A stretch of DNA of 20,953 nt from an uncultured Ignavibacteria bacterium (lineage in GTDB: Bacteria > Bacteroidota > Ignavibacteria > Ignavibacteriales > Ignavibacteriaceae). The translations under genes and the position numbers were made by a program. The notes beneath the pieces were generated by a model. It was not told where the DNA came from, made no database searches, and worked only from the letters and a program-made list of their open reading frames with translations. Below, in pieces: positions 9,698 to 17,599 of this stretch (positions are counted from its first letter, which is position 1; the number at the start of each line of letters is the position of its first letter). The stretch covers positions 1 to 20,953 of the forward strand of contig CALKUG010000229.1 in assembly GCA_937996765.1 (NCBI GenBank). The letters are read 5' to 3'.

Positions 9698-9702
9698 TCC
9701 TT
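9698..9702 (-). promoter_or_regulatory. Ribosome binding site that fixes the start of the giant protein
   Basis: AAGGA on the minus strand lies 9 nt before the ATG at 9688. The alternative TTG start at 9697 would directly abut this site with no spacer, so the ATG is preferred and the signal peptide begins MSKRDL. Confidence 0.6.
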
Positions 9703-9709
9703 AAAAACT

Positions 9710-9757
9710 AAAAAAAATCAATTCAACCGTGTGGTTTGCAACCACATTTGCAAATGT
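9710..9757 (-). terminator. Overlapping inverted repeats plus T-tract between cheB/cheR fusion and the giant gene (possible terminator or attenuator)
   Basis: Read on the minus strand after the CheB-CheR stop, there is first a perfect 14-bp palindrome (ACATTTG/CAAATGT, 9744-9757). It overlaps by three bases a perfect 7-bp stem with a 3-nt loop (TGTGGTT/AACCACA, 9730-9746). A run of eight T follows (9717-9710). The T run begins 12 nt after the stem, so this is not a textbook intrinsic terminator. The two stems share bases and cannot both form, which would also fit an attenuator or a protein-binding site. It lies where an operon boundary would be expected. Confidence 0.4.
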
Positions 9758-9764
9758 TATTTAC

Positions 9765-12761
9765 TCATTTGAGTCTTCTAATTGTTGTAACTTTATATTT
9801 AATGTTGTCACCTAAAACCATGAGATGTGCGCTAACATAAATTTCCATAATCTCGCCACCTTTTCTAACAACCTTCCAAACACTATCCATTTCAGGTATG
9901 CCGTTCAAAAAGTCATGGTATATCTTCCAGGCAGTTTCCTTGAAATCATCCGTAACAACCATGGTAAACTCGTTTCCTAATAATTCTTCTTCTGAGTAAC
10001 CATAAATAGCAAGGTATCCTTTGTTTACCTTCACAAATCTGCCATTAACATCTGTAACGCATATTCCTATATCCGTACTTTGGAAAATAGAATCTATCAT
10101 TCGTTCGCGCTCAGCTAATTCAGCTTTTGCCGAAAGTGTTTCGGTTGCATCGAGTAAACTGAATGAAATTACGGTAGTCTTGCCGGTAGAGTCACGCACG
10201 GGACTGAAGTTATACAAATAGTAGCTTGGGCTTCCATCAGAATTTCGTTTAATATATTCACCCTGCGAAAGTTTTCCGCTTACTGCATCATTGAATCCTT
10301 CACGAAATACTGACATTTCGTTACCCATAATGTAATCTATTATGGAATTACCATGCTTCATTTGCTTTTCGAATAATCGTAATGAATACTCTTGAGCAGC
10401 ATTGTTAAATGTAATAACCGTGTAGCTTCTATCTATGAGAATAAAAGCCTGCAACGAGTTATTGAGCAGTGCAGCTATATTGGCCTCAGACCGCATTAAA
10501 GCATCGTCTTTTTTCTCGAGTTCGATATTAGCCTGCCGCAACTCTGTGTATGCAATCTGAATTTCTTCGTTACTCGATTGCAGTTCTTCGTTAGAGGTCT
10601 CCAATTCTTCGTTACTCGATTGCAGTTCCTCGTTACTCGATTGCAGTTCTTCGTTAAGAGATTGTAATTCCTCGTTAGCCGTTTCCAACTCTTCGATATA
10701 AGTTTGCAGATGTTCTTTTGTTGCTGCAAGCTCTTGCTCCAGCTGCGTTACACGCGGGTCTTCACTACCACCATCTTTTGGAATTACCAATGCACTGCGT
10801 AACTGAGGTGCAAGCTCAACCTCTTCGAATGTTACCATAAACAATTCGTTATGCGGCTCGGTATAAAGTAAGGGATTTACATGAATACGCACGTAGCTTG
10901 GTCTATCGGGAAATGGAAATTCTTTAAGTTCACCTCTTAAAGAAGTGTGGTCTTTAATAGATTTTGTAACAAGTGATCTCACCTCAATTTGCAATTCTTT
11001 TGAAACCAAGTTCACAATATTTGCATTCATGGCTCCCTGCTTCAGAGAAAGATACTTACTCACATCACCAAACATTTCCTGCACATCCATAGTATCGTTT
11101 ACGATAACATAAGGATGAGAAAACGTATTATAAAGCGTGTGCATTATCATGTCGTTCATCGTACGAATCGAAGGGTCGGTACGCTTGGTAGCTTTATTGT
11201 AGTTTAACTGTTGGGTTGGCTTGAACGCCGAAAATCTCACAGCAGGGAAATGTGAAACCTGCTTACGCTGATAGATTTTGAACTTGGGGTGCACGGTGTT
11301 AAACAAGTGCGAAAACTGTCCTATTGATTCAGACTTGCCTAAGAATAAAAACCCGTTGGGATTAAGCGAGTAATGAAAAATTGGAAGTACATGTTTCTGT
11401 AGATTGGGTCCAAAATAAATCAGAAGATTTCGACAACTGATTAAATCCAATTTTAAGAATGGCGGATGAATGGTAACATCGTGCTTTGAAAACAAAACCA
11501 ATTGACGAATGGGTTTTATCACTTCATACTTGTTTCCGTTTTTCTTGAAATACCGTTCCAGTATATCAGGCGGAACATTTTCGATAGAGGATTCTGAATA
11601 AACACCTTTGCGGGCAATGGATATTGCATGGTCATCAATGTCGGTTGCAAAAATCTGAACGTTCTGATCCTGAACACTATCTCCAAGTAATTCACTGAGC
11701 AAAATTGCAATAGTATGCGGTTCTTCACCTGTTGCACAACCAGCCACCCAAATACGAATGGGTGATTTTTCAATATGTGAATCAAGAATCTGTTTTAAAC
11801 AAAATTGTAATTCTTTAAAGGCATCATCATCTCTGAAAAACTTTGTTACACCAATAAGAATAGTATTAAACAATAAATCCAATTCTGCTTGGTTGCTGCG
11901 TATGTAGGAGATGTATTCTTCTAAATCCTTTGCCTTCACAGCCTCAATGCGTTTCTCAAGACGGCGCAGAATTGTAGAAGGTTTGTAGTCAGAAAAATCA
12001 GTCCCTGTTCTATGTGAAAGCATTTTGAGCAATTCGTTCAACGCTGATGCGTTGGTACGGCTCAGGTTACGCGCACGGAAATCGTCGTTGATTCCTGTTT
12101 GAATGTATTCCAAAATATCGGCACCGATGCGCTCGGGCTCAGCTTCTAAATCCACTACTCCTGTTTGTATTGCAGCAAGCGGCATACCGTTGTATTTTGC
12201 AGTAGAAGGAACTTGTGCTATTGTAAGTCCGCCATAGTTATGGATTTGCTCAATTCCTCGTGCTCCATCGCTACCTGTCCCCGAGAGGATTACACCAATG
12301 GCTCGTTCTTTTTTATGGATTGCAAGCGAAGTAAAAAAAGTATCAACCGAGGGCTTTGGTCCAAAAGAATTTTGAGGCCGACTTAAAAACATTTTCCCCG
12401 CTTCGTAGGTAATTTCCGAATCAGGAGGCGTTATATAGATGCAATTTGGTTTTACAGCCATATTGTTTTCAATTTCCAAAACACTCCTTGCCGTTGACCT
12501 ACTGAGTAGTTGCACTAACATGCTTTTGTATGTTGGCGAGAGGTGCTGTGCCACTATAATAACAACTTTATCCATCTCTTCGGGTAAGTTCGCAAAAAGT
12601 AATTGCAAAGCTTCCAGACCACCTGCCGATGCCCCAATGCCAATTATAAATAAATCATCATCCGTTGTACTCTGAGCCTCTTGCTCAGGGGCGTACTGTG
12701 TAAGTACGGTTTGGTTAGTTTCTTCTTCAACCGACGCTTTTTTGTTTTTAGAGCGAGCCAT
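9765..12761 (-). CDS. CheB methylesterase - CheR methyltransferase fusion with coiled coil and PAS domains
   Basis: 998 residues. The CheB methylesterase domain spans about residues 36-220 with the full catalytic triad: Ser45 (GASAGG), His73 (AQHLSP) and Asp165 (GTGSDG). It lacks the N-terminal receiver of classical CheB. CheR follows at about 245-500, with GVTKFFRD, the SAM-binding AGCATGEEP (340-348) and SCRNLLIYF (442-450). A PAS-like segment lies near 540-650, a coiled coil of E-E-L-Q-S-S-N heptads at 673-755, then two PAS domains (about 757-875 and 885-998). The chain stops at the second PAS with no histidine kinase. Family knowledge: these domains add or remove methyl groups on glutamates of chemoreceptors or similar sensors. 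The ATG at 12761 follows AGGAAG, 26 bp after the hybrid kinase gene, suggesting co-expression. Target unknown, as no chemoreceptor gene is in the window. Related fusions often carry a kinase, so its absence here is notable. Confidence 0.92.
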   Translation of the reverse strand: MARSKNKKASVEEETNQTVLTQYAPEQEAQSTTDDDLFIIGIGASAGGLEALQLLFANLPEEMDKVVIIVAQHLSPTYKSMLVQLLSRSTARSVLEIENNMAVKPNCIYITPPDSEITYEAGKMFLSRPQNSFGPKPSVDTFFTSLAIHKKERAIGVILSGTGSDGARGIEQIHNYGGLTIAQVPSTAKYNGMPLAAIQTGVVDLEAEPERIGADILEYIQTGINDDFRARNLSRTNASALNELLKMLSHRTGTDFSDYKPSTILRRLEKRIEAVKAKDLEEYISYIRSNQAELDLLFNTILIGVTKFFRDDDAFKELQFCLKQILDSHIEKSPIRIWVAGCATGEEPHTIAILLSELLGDSVQDQNVQIFATDIDDHAISIARKGVYSESSIENVPPDILERYFKKNGNKYEVIKPIRQLVLFSKHDVTIHPPFLKLDLISCRNLLIYFGPNLQKHVLPIFHYSLNPNGFLFLGKSESIGQFSHLFNTVHPKFKIYQRKQVSHFPAVRFSAFKPTQQLNYNKATKRTDPSIRTMNDMIMHTLYNTFSHPYVIVNDTMDVQEMFGDVSKYLSLKQGAMNANIVNLVSKELQIEVRSLVTKSIKDHTSLRGELKEFPFPDRPSYVRIHVNPLLYTEPHNELFMVTFEEVELAPQLRSALVIPKDGGSEDPRVTQLEQELAATKEHLQTYIEELETANEELQSLNEELQSSNEELQSSNEELETSNEELQSSNEEIQIAYTELRQANIELEKKDDALMRSEANIAALLNNSLQAFILIDRSYTVITFNNAAQEYSLRLFEKQMKHGNSIIDYIMGNEMSVFREGFNDAVSGKLSQGEYIKRNSDGSPSYYLYNFSPVRDSTGKTTVISFSLLDATETLSAKAELAERERMIDSIFQSTDIGICVTDVNGRFVKVNKGYLAIYGYSEEELLGNEFTMVVTDDFKETAWKIYHDFLNGIPEMDSVWKVVRKGGEIMEIYVSAHLMVLGDNIKYKVTTIRRLK
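10569..10694 (-). repeat. Six 21-bp tandem repeats encoding a heptad coiled coil
   Basis: Residues 690-731 of the CheB-CheR fusion are six consecutive 7-residue units: EELETAN, EELQSLN, EELQSSN, EELQSSN, EELETSN, EELQSSN. At DNA level the third and sixth units (10632-10652 and 10569-10589) are identical and the fourth (10611-10631) differs at one base. A leucine recurs every seven residues, as in a signalling coiled coil. This motif is familiar in CheB/CheR-PAS fusion proteins. Near-identity of units indicates recent copying or gene conversion. Confidence 0.85.
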
Positions 12762-12787
12762 GGATTTGACTTCCTGATGAAATTAAA

Positions 12788-15700
12788 TTAAAAAATCGTT
12801 TCATTGTCATTTATTAAAGCATTAACATACTCAATTATCGTTCTTTTATCAAACGGTTTCGAAAAAGTATGACTAAAACCTAATTCGTAGAAAATATCTT
12901 TATCGCCATTTGAGGCATTACTTGTTAAAGCAACAATGGGAACACTTCTGTATCGTTCCATCTCTCGCAATTTTGAAACACAATCAGCTGTTTGTTGTGA
13001 GCTCAGCAATGCGGTGTCTATAAATAATGCCGAAAACCAATTTGTTTCAGCGTGCGATACACCATCTTCAAGTGAAGAGACACAAAGTAAATCGCAGATA
13101 TTTTTAAGGAATAATTTGGTTACTTGTTGAATCTGATAATCAGCATCAACAAAGAGTACTTGTTTTAACGAGTCCTTTAACGAAATATCCGATTCATCCG
13201 TGTGTTGATGATTTCGGGTATTGGCAGGGGCATTCTCTTTTGAAGGAACAGTTCGCTTAGGAATCTGAACAGTAAATACTGATCCCACACCAACAACACT
13301 ACTCACTTCTATATTGCCGGAAAGTTGCTCAACCAAGCGTTTTGTTACCGTTAACCCAACTCCGCTTCCTTCAAAAGTACGTGAGTTTCCTTCGCTTGCT
13401 TGCCTGAATTCCTCAAAGATCATTTTTAAACTCGATTCAGGGATGCCAACGCCTGTATCTTTAACGCTAATTGAGATACAGCAATTTGAGGTTCGGTTTA
13501 TCTCATCAATCACCAAGTTTACATCGCCCTTTTCAGTAAACTTGATTGCGTTGTCTAATAAGTTAGCTATTACGTCGCGAAGTAAACGTTTATCTGTGTA
13601 GGTAACGATACTCTTCAAATCGGTATCAAAAGTTAGTTTTAATACCTTTGCTTTAGCATACTCACTAAAAATATCTATCAATTCTCTACCAAGCAAAATA
13701 ACATCAACAGGTTCTTCGTGAACCATAATCTCGCTGTTCTGGATTTTTGCGAGATCCAAAAGATTGTTCAAAGTGTTAAGCAAACGTTTGCCACTACTAT
13801 GTATTTGCTCTGCCATTGAATTTAATTCGTTATCTCTAATTTCCTCACAAAGTATATCTGCAAAACCAAGAATTCCTATAAGCGGTGTTCTAAGCTCGTG
13901 ACTCATATTTGAAAGAAAGTTAGATTTTATTCTGTTCAATTCTTCTGCGTGCTCTTTAGCAGTAATTAATTCACGCTCTTGTTGCACCGTATCAGTGATA
14001 TCGTTCAGTACAAGAATAAAACCAATTTGTTTACCCCACATATCAACCATGGGATCTATCAATACTTCGTTCCAAAACGTGGTTCCGCTTTTTGTTGCAA
14101 GTAAATGCCGTGAGCGGATATTGGTAAGTGTGCCCATTTCACTGAGTATTTTTTCTAATCCCGATTTTTTAACTTCTTCACGGACTACCAACTCATAAAT
14201 ATTTTTGTCGCGTATTTCGGAAATATCGTAACCAAAATAATGTTTAAAGGCTTCGTTTACCCACGTTATGCAATGGAGTTCGTCGGTTATAACTACCGCA
14301 GAGGTAATTTGTTTTGCTACCAAAGAAAGGCGATACAATTCTTGCTCTAATGATTTGCGCATTTGCTCAGCGTTCCGTTGCTCGGTTACATCGTGACACG
14401 AAAGAATAAAAGCCCGAAGATTTGTATCTTCAAGTCGATTCATCATCGTACCTTCAAATGTATGATAATAGCCATCACTATGCAGAAACCTTGCTTCGAA
14501 ATGGATACGCGAACCGCTAATTTGCAAACAGGTATTCAACTTTTTAAGAGTTGGTTTTCTATCTTCTTCGTGTACTAAATCTCTAATCAGCTGCTTACCA
14601 AGTATATCTGTTTCATCGTAACCAAGTATATGTGTAAATGAGGGTGAAGCATAAAACATTTCACCTTCGTCGTTATACAACATTACTATATCAGAGCTTT
14701 GCTCAATAATAGCCCTAAACATATGTTCGGTTTGTTCGAGAGCATTTTGAGTTTTTTTGAGTTCGGTAAAATCTGCTCCAATTAGCTGAAACTCCGAGAG
14801 ATCGTTCACCTCGCTGCTTATCAATGTTATGCCTATCGAAAGATAGTGTTCACCACCCGAAGCACTTTCAACTACAAGTGAATCTTGCACTTCATTTCGA
14901 TGAGTTGTAAGCGAAGAGATTAAAGAAAACAATTTTTCTTGTTCGCGGAATGGTATTACACTGAGCAACCCCGAACCCAAGAGGTCGGTTTTGTCTTTTT
15001 CGATGAGACGACAAAAAGCTTCGTTTACAAAAGTTATAGAAAAATCACTCAGAAAACGAATAATGCTATCTTGTTGGGCATCAACAACGCTTCGGTACTG
15101 CTCCTCACTTTTTTTAAGGGCAAGTTCTGCACTTTTAAGTGATGTGGTATCATTAACAACAAAGACGGCTCCGGTTACATTTTCGTTTTCCACAACGGAA
15201 CGAGCGTTTATTTTTCCGTATTTAATTCCCCCATCCCTTTCCAAAAAGCGAGCTTCGAATGTGAGGGTCTCAACACCTTTTAACAACAAATTGAGTTGTG
15301 TAAGAATGGTAGTGATATCTTCTTGGTTAAGAAACTCGAGAAAAGGTCTATCGAGTAATTCCGATTTGCTCCTGCCGGTAAAACGTTCAAACGATTTATT
15401 TACTGATGTGATAACAGCGTATTTATTAACGGTAAACACCGCCTCGGAATAATTATCTACCAGCGAGAAATAGTTTTTTTCGATTCTGCGCAAGTGCTCA
15501 TTTAAATCATAAGCCCGCGAAACTGTTACAAGCGTAAACACAAACTTATCGGTACCTACCATCTTTTCACCGATTACCACCAGCCAACCGGATTCATCGT
15601 TGGTTGTTTTGCTTCGGTACTCAATTGCGAAACGTTCTTTATCCCCTTCCATTAATCCGTGGATATTGGTGAACAATTCCAAAGCGTAATGATCACCCAT

Positions 15701-16591
15701 AGAAGCATAGTATTCACACATTCCCACAAAATCACTGCTTAATCTATCTTCACCGGTAAGAAGGAAATACTTTTTAATCGTTTTTATCCAATGTTCGGAG
15801 TGCTGAATCACTATTCCTTGTGAATCAACTATTGCAGAAGAGAAACTGAGTGAGCGATAAATTTCAATAAGCAATTGCTCGCGGGTAGTGAGTCCTCCCG
15901 CATTGTAATTAAAACCTGAGATATCTAAAAACGAACCTAACACTCCAACAATATCACCGGTTTCTTGTTTAAGTGGCGAAAAACTTGCCTCAAACACTTT
16001 TTTTCCGGTTTTTATCAGGTTATGAATAGTTTTATCTTTGAAAGTGTGGAGAGCACTCAAATGAATTTGTCTGCTGGAAAATGCTTCTTCCAGGGTTTTG
16101 TGAAGTAACGATGTTTCATTTCCCAAAACACCTGATTGTGCATGGAATATAACCAAGTCATTATCGCAAAACCAATGTATAAAAGGGAGCTGTTCAATGA
16201 GTCGTACTAAAACGCCTTCACTCTTACTCAGGAACTTAAGATACTGCTTTGCTTCTTTATTAGATTTTAAGGTAAGGTTAATGAATGGTTCACCCTCATG
16301 GGTGAAAGCGGTGAGGAAGCTCGAGAATTCAATAAGATTGCTACTTGCATCATGTAGTTGCATGGTAACAGGTGAAGTAGCAATACCCGCCTCAGCAAGC
16401 TCAAAAGCTTTTTCAAGTTTAAGTACATCCAACGAGCTGAAGCATTGCGCAAGAGATGCACCGCGTTTAAACAATCCTGCAAATCGTTTAACTGCTGAGC
16501 CGTTAAGTGCGGCAATAGTGTTGTCTCTCCTTGAGATGAGAATCATTTCATCTGGCGACTGCTCGAAGAAAGAGGTAAAAATTCCTTCCAT
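12788..16591 (-). CDS. Hybrid sensor histidine kinase with about seven PAS segments and a C-terminal receiver
   Basis: 1267 residues with no signal peptide or membrane segment, so probably a cytoplasmic sensor. By eye, PAS-like segments lie at about 1-115, 130-230, 240-365, 370-490, 495-615, 620-740 and 750-870. The last four are clear (for example VITSVNKSFERFTG and ITWVNEAFKHYFGY); the first three are divergent. The transmitter follows: phospho-accepting His898 in SNMSHELRTPL, the ATPase N box NLLDNAIKFTEKG, the G1 box DTGVGIPE and the G2 box GSGVGLT. The receiver (about 1145-1262) has the acidic pair Asp1149/Asp1151 (VDAD), phosphoacceptor Asp1192 (FIDT), a Thr in ALTSN and Lys1245 (SKPFD), so it should be active. 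The ATG at 16591 has AGAAGGA four bases upstream. The gene is first in the minus-strand block and 26 bp ahead of the CheB-CheR fusion. The signal is unknown; no heme- or flavin-specific motif was recognised. Confidence 0.93.
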   Translation of the reverse strand: MEGIFTSFFEQSPDEMILISRRDNTIAALNGSAVKRFAGLFKRGASLAQCFSSLDVLKLEKAFELAEAGIATSPVTMQLHDASSNLIEFSSFLTAFTHEGEPFINLTLKSNKEAKQYLKFLSKSEGVLVRLIEQLPFIHWFCDNDLVIFHAQSGVLGNETSLLHKTLEEAFSSRQIHLSALHTFKDKTIHNLIKTGKKVFEASFSPLKQETGDIVGVLGSFLDISGFNYNAGGLTTREQLLIEIYRSLSFSSAIVDSQGIVIQHSEHWIKTIKKYFLLTGEDRLSSDFVGMCEYYASMGDHYALELFTNIHGLMEGDKERFAIEYRSKTTNDESGWLVVIGEKMVGTDKFVFTLVTVSRAYDLNEHLRRIEKNYFSLVDNYSEAVFTVNKYAVITSVNKSFERFTGRSKSELLDRPFLEFLNQEDITTILTQLNLLLKGVETLTFEARFLERDGGIKYGKINARSVVENENVTGAVFVVNDTTSLKSAELALKKSEEQYRSVVDAQQDSIIRFLSDFSITFVNEAFCRLIEKDKTDLLGSGLLSVIPFREQEKLFSLISSLTTHRNEVQDSLVVESASGGEHYLSIGITLISSEVNDLSEFQLIGADFTELKKTQNALEQTEHMFRAIIEQSSDIVMLYNDEGEMFYASPSFTHILGYDETDILGKQLIRDLVHEEDRKPTLKKLNTCLQISGSRIHFEARFLHSDGYYHTFEGTMMNRLEDTNLRAFILSCHDVTEQRNAEQMRKSLEQELYRLSLVAKQITSAVVITDELHCITWVNEAFKHYFGYDISEIRDKNIYELVVREEVKKSGLEKILSEMGTLTNIRSRHLLATKSGTTFWNEVLIDPMVDMWGKQIGFILVLNDITDTVQQERELITAKEHAEELNRIKSNFLSNMSHELRTPLIGILGFADILCEEIRDNELNSMAEQIHSSGKRLLNTLNNLLDLAKIQNSEIMVHEEPVDVILLGRELIDIFSEYAKAKVLKLTFDTDLKSIVTYTDKRLLRDVIANLLDNAIKFTEKGDVNLVIDEINRTSNCCISISVKDTGVGIPESSLKMIFEEFRQASEGNSRTFEGSGVGLTVTKRLVEQLSGNIEVSSVVGVGSVFTVQIPKRTVPSKENAPANTRNHQHTDESDISLKDSLKQVLFVDADYQIQQVTKLFLKNICDLLCVSSLEDGVSHAETNWFSALFIDTALLSSQQTADCVSKLREMERYRSVPIVALTSNASNGDKDIFYELGFSHTFSKPFDKRTIIEYVNALINDNETIF

Positions 16592-16605
16592 GCATTCCTT
16601 CTTTT

Positions 16606-16623
16606 ACATCAATCCATTGATGT
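16606..16623 (-). promoter_or_regulatory. Inverted repeat just upstream of the hybrid kinase binding site
   Basis: ACATCAAT and ATTGATGT form perfect 8-bp arms around a 2-bp centre. The repeat lies 3 bp upstream of the kinase Shine-Dalgarno sequence (16596-16602). It could be an operator or, in RNA, a 7-bp stem with a 4-nt loop that affects ribosome access. Function is inferred from position only. Confidence 0.4.
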
Positions 16624-16633
16624 GGTTTTTCAC

Positions 16634-16651
16634 TTTTTCGGATGCGAAAAA
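16634..16651. promoter_or_regulatory. Inverted repeat (TTTTTCG / CGAAAAA) in the kinase leader region
   Basis: Perfect 7-bp arms separated by GATG. It lies 10 bp from the neighbouring inverted repeat, on the kinase side of the divergent region. It may be a hairpin or operator; AT-rich arms could also arise by chance. Confidence 0.3.
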
Positions 16652-16725
16652 ATACACTTTCCGTATGTAATTAAAGTAGAATTTAGTAAACTTTAAACTT
16701 TCTACGTCACAAAATCCCCATTTTT

Positions 16726-16739
16726 AGAAAATATTTTCT
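16726..16739. promoter_or_regulatory. Perfect 14-bp palindrome in the divergent region
   Basis: AGAAAATATTTTCT is a perfect palindrome roughly 66 bp before the permease start and about 135 bp before the kinase start. Its central position would suit a shared operator. Because it is AT-rich in an AT-rich region, chance occurrence cannot be excluded. Confidence 0.3.
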
Positions 16740-16804
16740 GATCTGAAACAAATCCTTATTTTGCAAGGGCTTTTAAGGTTTGTTCTCAGTTAAAATTAGT
16801 GGCT

Positions 16805-17593
16805 ATGGAATATATTATTGTTATTATAGTGGCGTTATTGGCTTCGGGCTTGACGTTTTTTTCGGGATTTGGTTTAGGAACACTTTTACTACCGGCCTTT
16901 GCGGTGTTTTTTCCAATTGATGTTGCCATTGCCGCAACTGCAATTGTGCATCTCGGCAACAACCTCTTAAAGGTGATGCTTGTTGGTAGAAATGCAAACT
17001 TGAAAACTCTTTTTATCTTTGGGATTCCTTCGGCTATAGCGTCGTTCGCAGGGGCTTCGGTGCTTGCCGGATTAGGGCATGTTCAACCACTGTTTACTTA
17101 TTCCCTTTTTTCACCAACCCATTCTGTTACCATCACAAAATTATTGGTTGCAATACTCATGGTCTTTTTTGCTCTTTTCGAGCTGATACCCTCACTAAGG
17201 GACAAAACTTTTCATCCAAAATATATGATGCTCGGCGGATTTGTTTCAGGATTTTTTGGAGGACTTTCAGGACACCAGGGTGCATTGCGAACAGGATTTT
17301 TAGCTCGTTCGGGATTGAAAAAAGACGAGCTCATAGGAACCATGGTTGCAATTGCAATTATGACGGATTTGGCACGGCTCACCGTTTATGGAAGTACTTT
17401 TATTACAGTCCACCTTCAATCAATATCAAGCAACAATGTGCTTTCCGTTGTAGCTGTGGGTATGATAGCGGCCTTTGTTGGCACTGTGGTTGGTAAAAAT
17501 TTAGTGAAAAAAGTAACACTTCAATTTATACAAAAAATTGTAGCCGTCATGCTTATTGTGATAGCACTGTTGGTTGGTTCCGGAATAATCTAA
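16805..17593 (+). CDS. TauE/SafE (TSUP) family membrane permease
   Basis: 262 residues from the ATG at 16805; an in-frame GTG at 16799 would add two residues. Neither has a close Shine-Dalgarno site, so the start is uncertain by a few codons. The protein is almost entirely hydrophobic, with roughly seven to eight membrane segments. It shows the duplicated glycine-rich motif of the family: SGFGLGTLLLPAFAVFFP near the N-terminus and GGFVSGFFGGLSGHQGALR in the middle. Family members are inner-membrane transporters associated with export or uptake of sulfite, sulfoacetate and other organosulfur anions, but the substrate differs by subgroup and cannot be assigned here. It is the only plus-strand gene in the window, divergent from the hybrid kinase and converging on the HIT gene with a 6-bp gap. 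No sulfur-metabolism gene is nearby. Confidence 0.9.
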   Translation: MEYIIVIIVALLASGLTFFSGFGLGTLLLPAFAVFFPIDVAIAATAIVHLGNNLLKVMLVGRNANLKTLFIFGIPSAIASFAGASVLAGLGHVQPLFTYSLFSPTHSVTITKLLVAILMVFFALFELIPSLRDKTFHPKYMMLGGFVSGFFGGLSGHQGALRTGFLARSGLKKDELIGTMVAIAIMTDLARLTVYGSTFITVHLQSISSNNVLSVVAVGMIAAFVGTVVGKNLVKKVTLQFIQKIVAVMLIVIALLVGSGII

Positions 17594-17599
17594 CTGTTA

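Larger units (their letters stand above)
16592..16798. other. Divergent intergenic region between hybrid kinase and TauE/SafE permease
   Basis: The 207 bp between the kinase start and the permease start are AT-rich and must hold the promoters of both genes. Three perfect inverted repeats are visible (listed separately). No convincing -35/-10 pair or Bacteroidota-type promoter (TTTG / TANNTTTG) could be fixed by eye on either strand, and no small gene was seen. Confidence 0.7.

Noticed and set aside
14991..15452. 153-codon plus-strand open frame antisense to the hybrid kinase
   Set aside because: Opposes well-conserved PAS-encoding sequence, with no recognisable domain or suitable binding site; treated as a shadow.
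16197..16670. 157-codon plus-strand open frame across the kinase start
   Set aside because: Antisense to the kinase N-terminus and runs into the intergenic inverted repeats; no family features.
16592..16798. Specific promoters for the divergent genes
   Set aside because: Only partial matches (such as TTGTGA with TACTAA at 18-bp spacing, or TATTTTG) were found; too weak in AT-rich DNA to report as sites.
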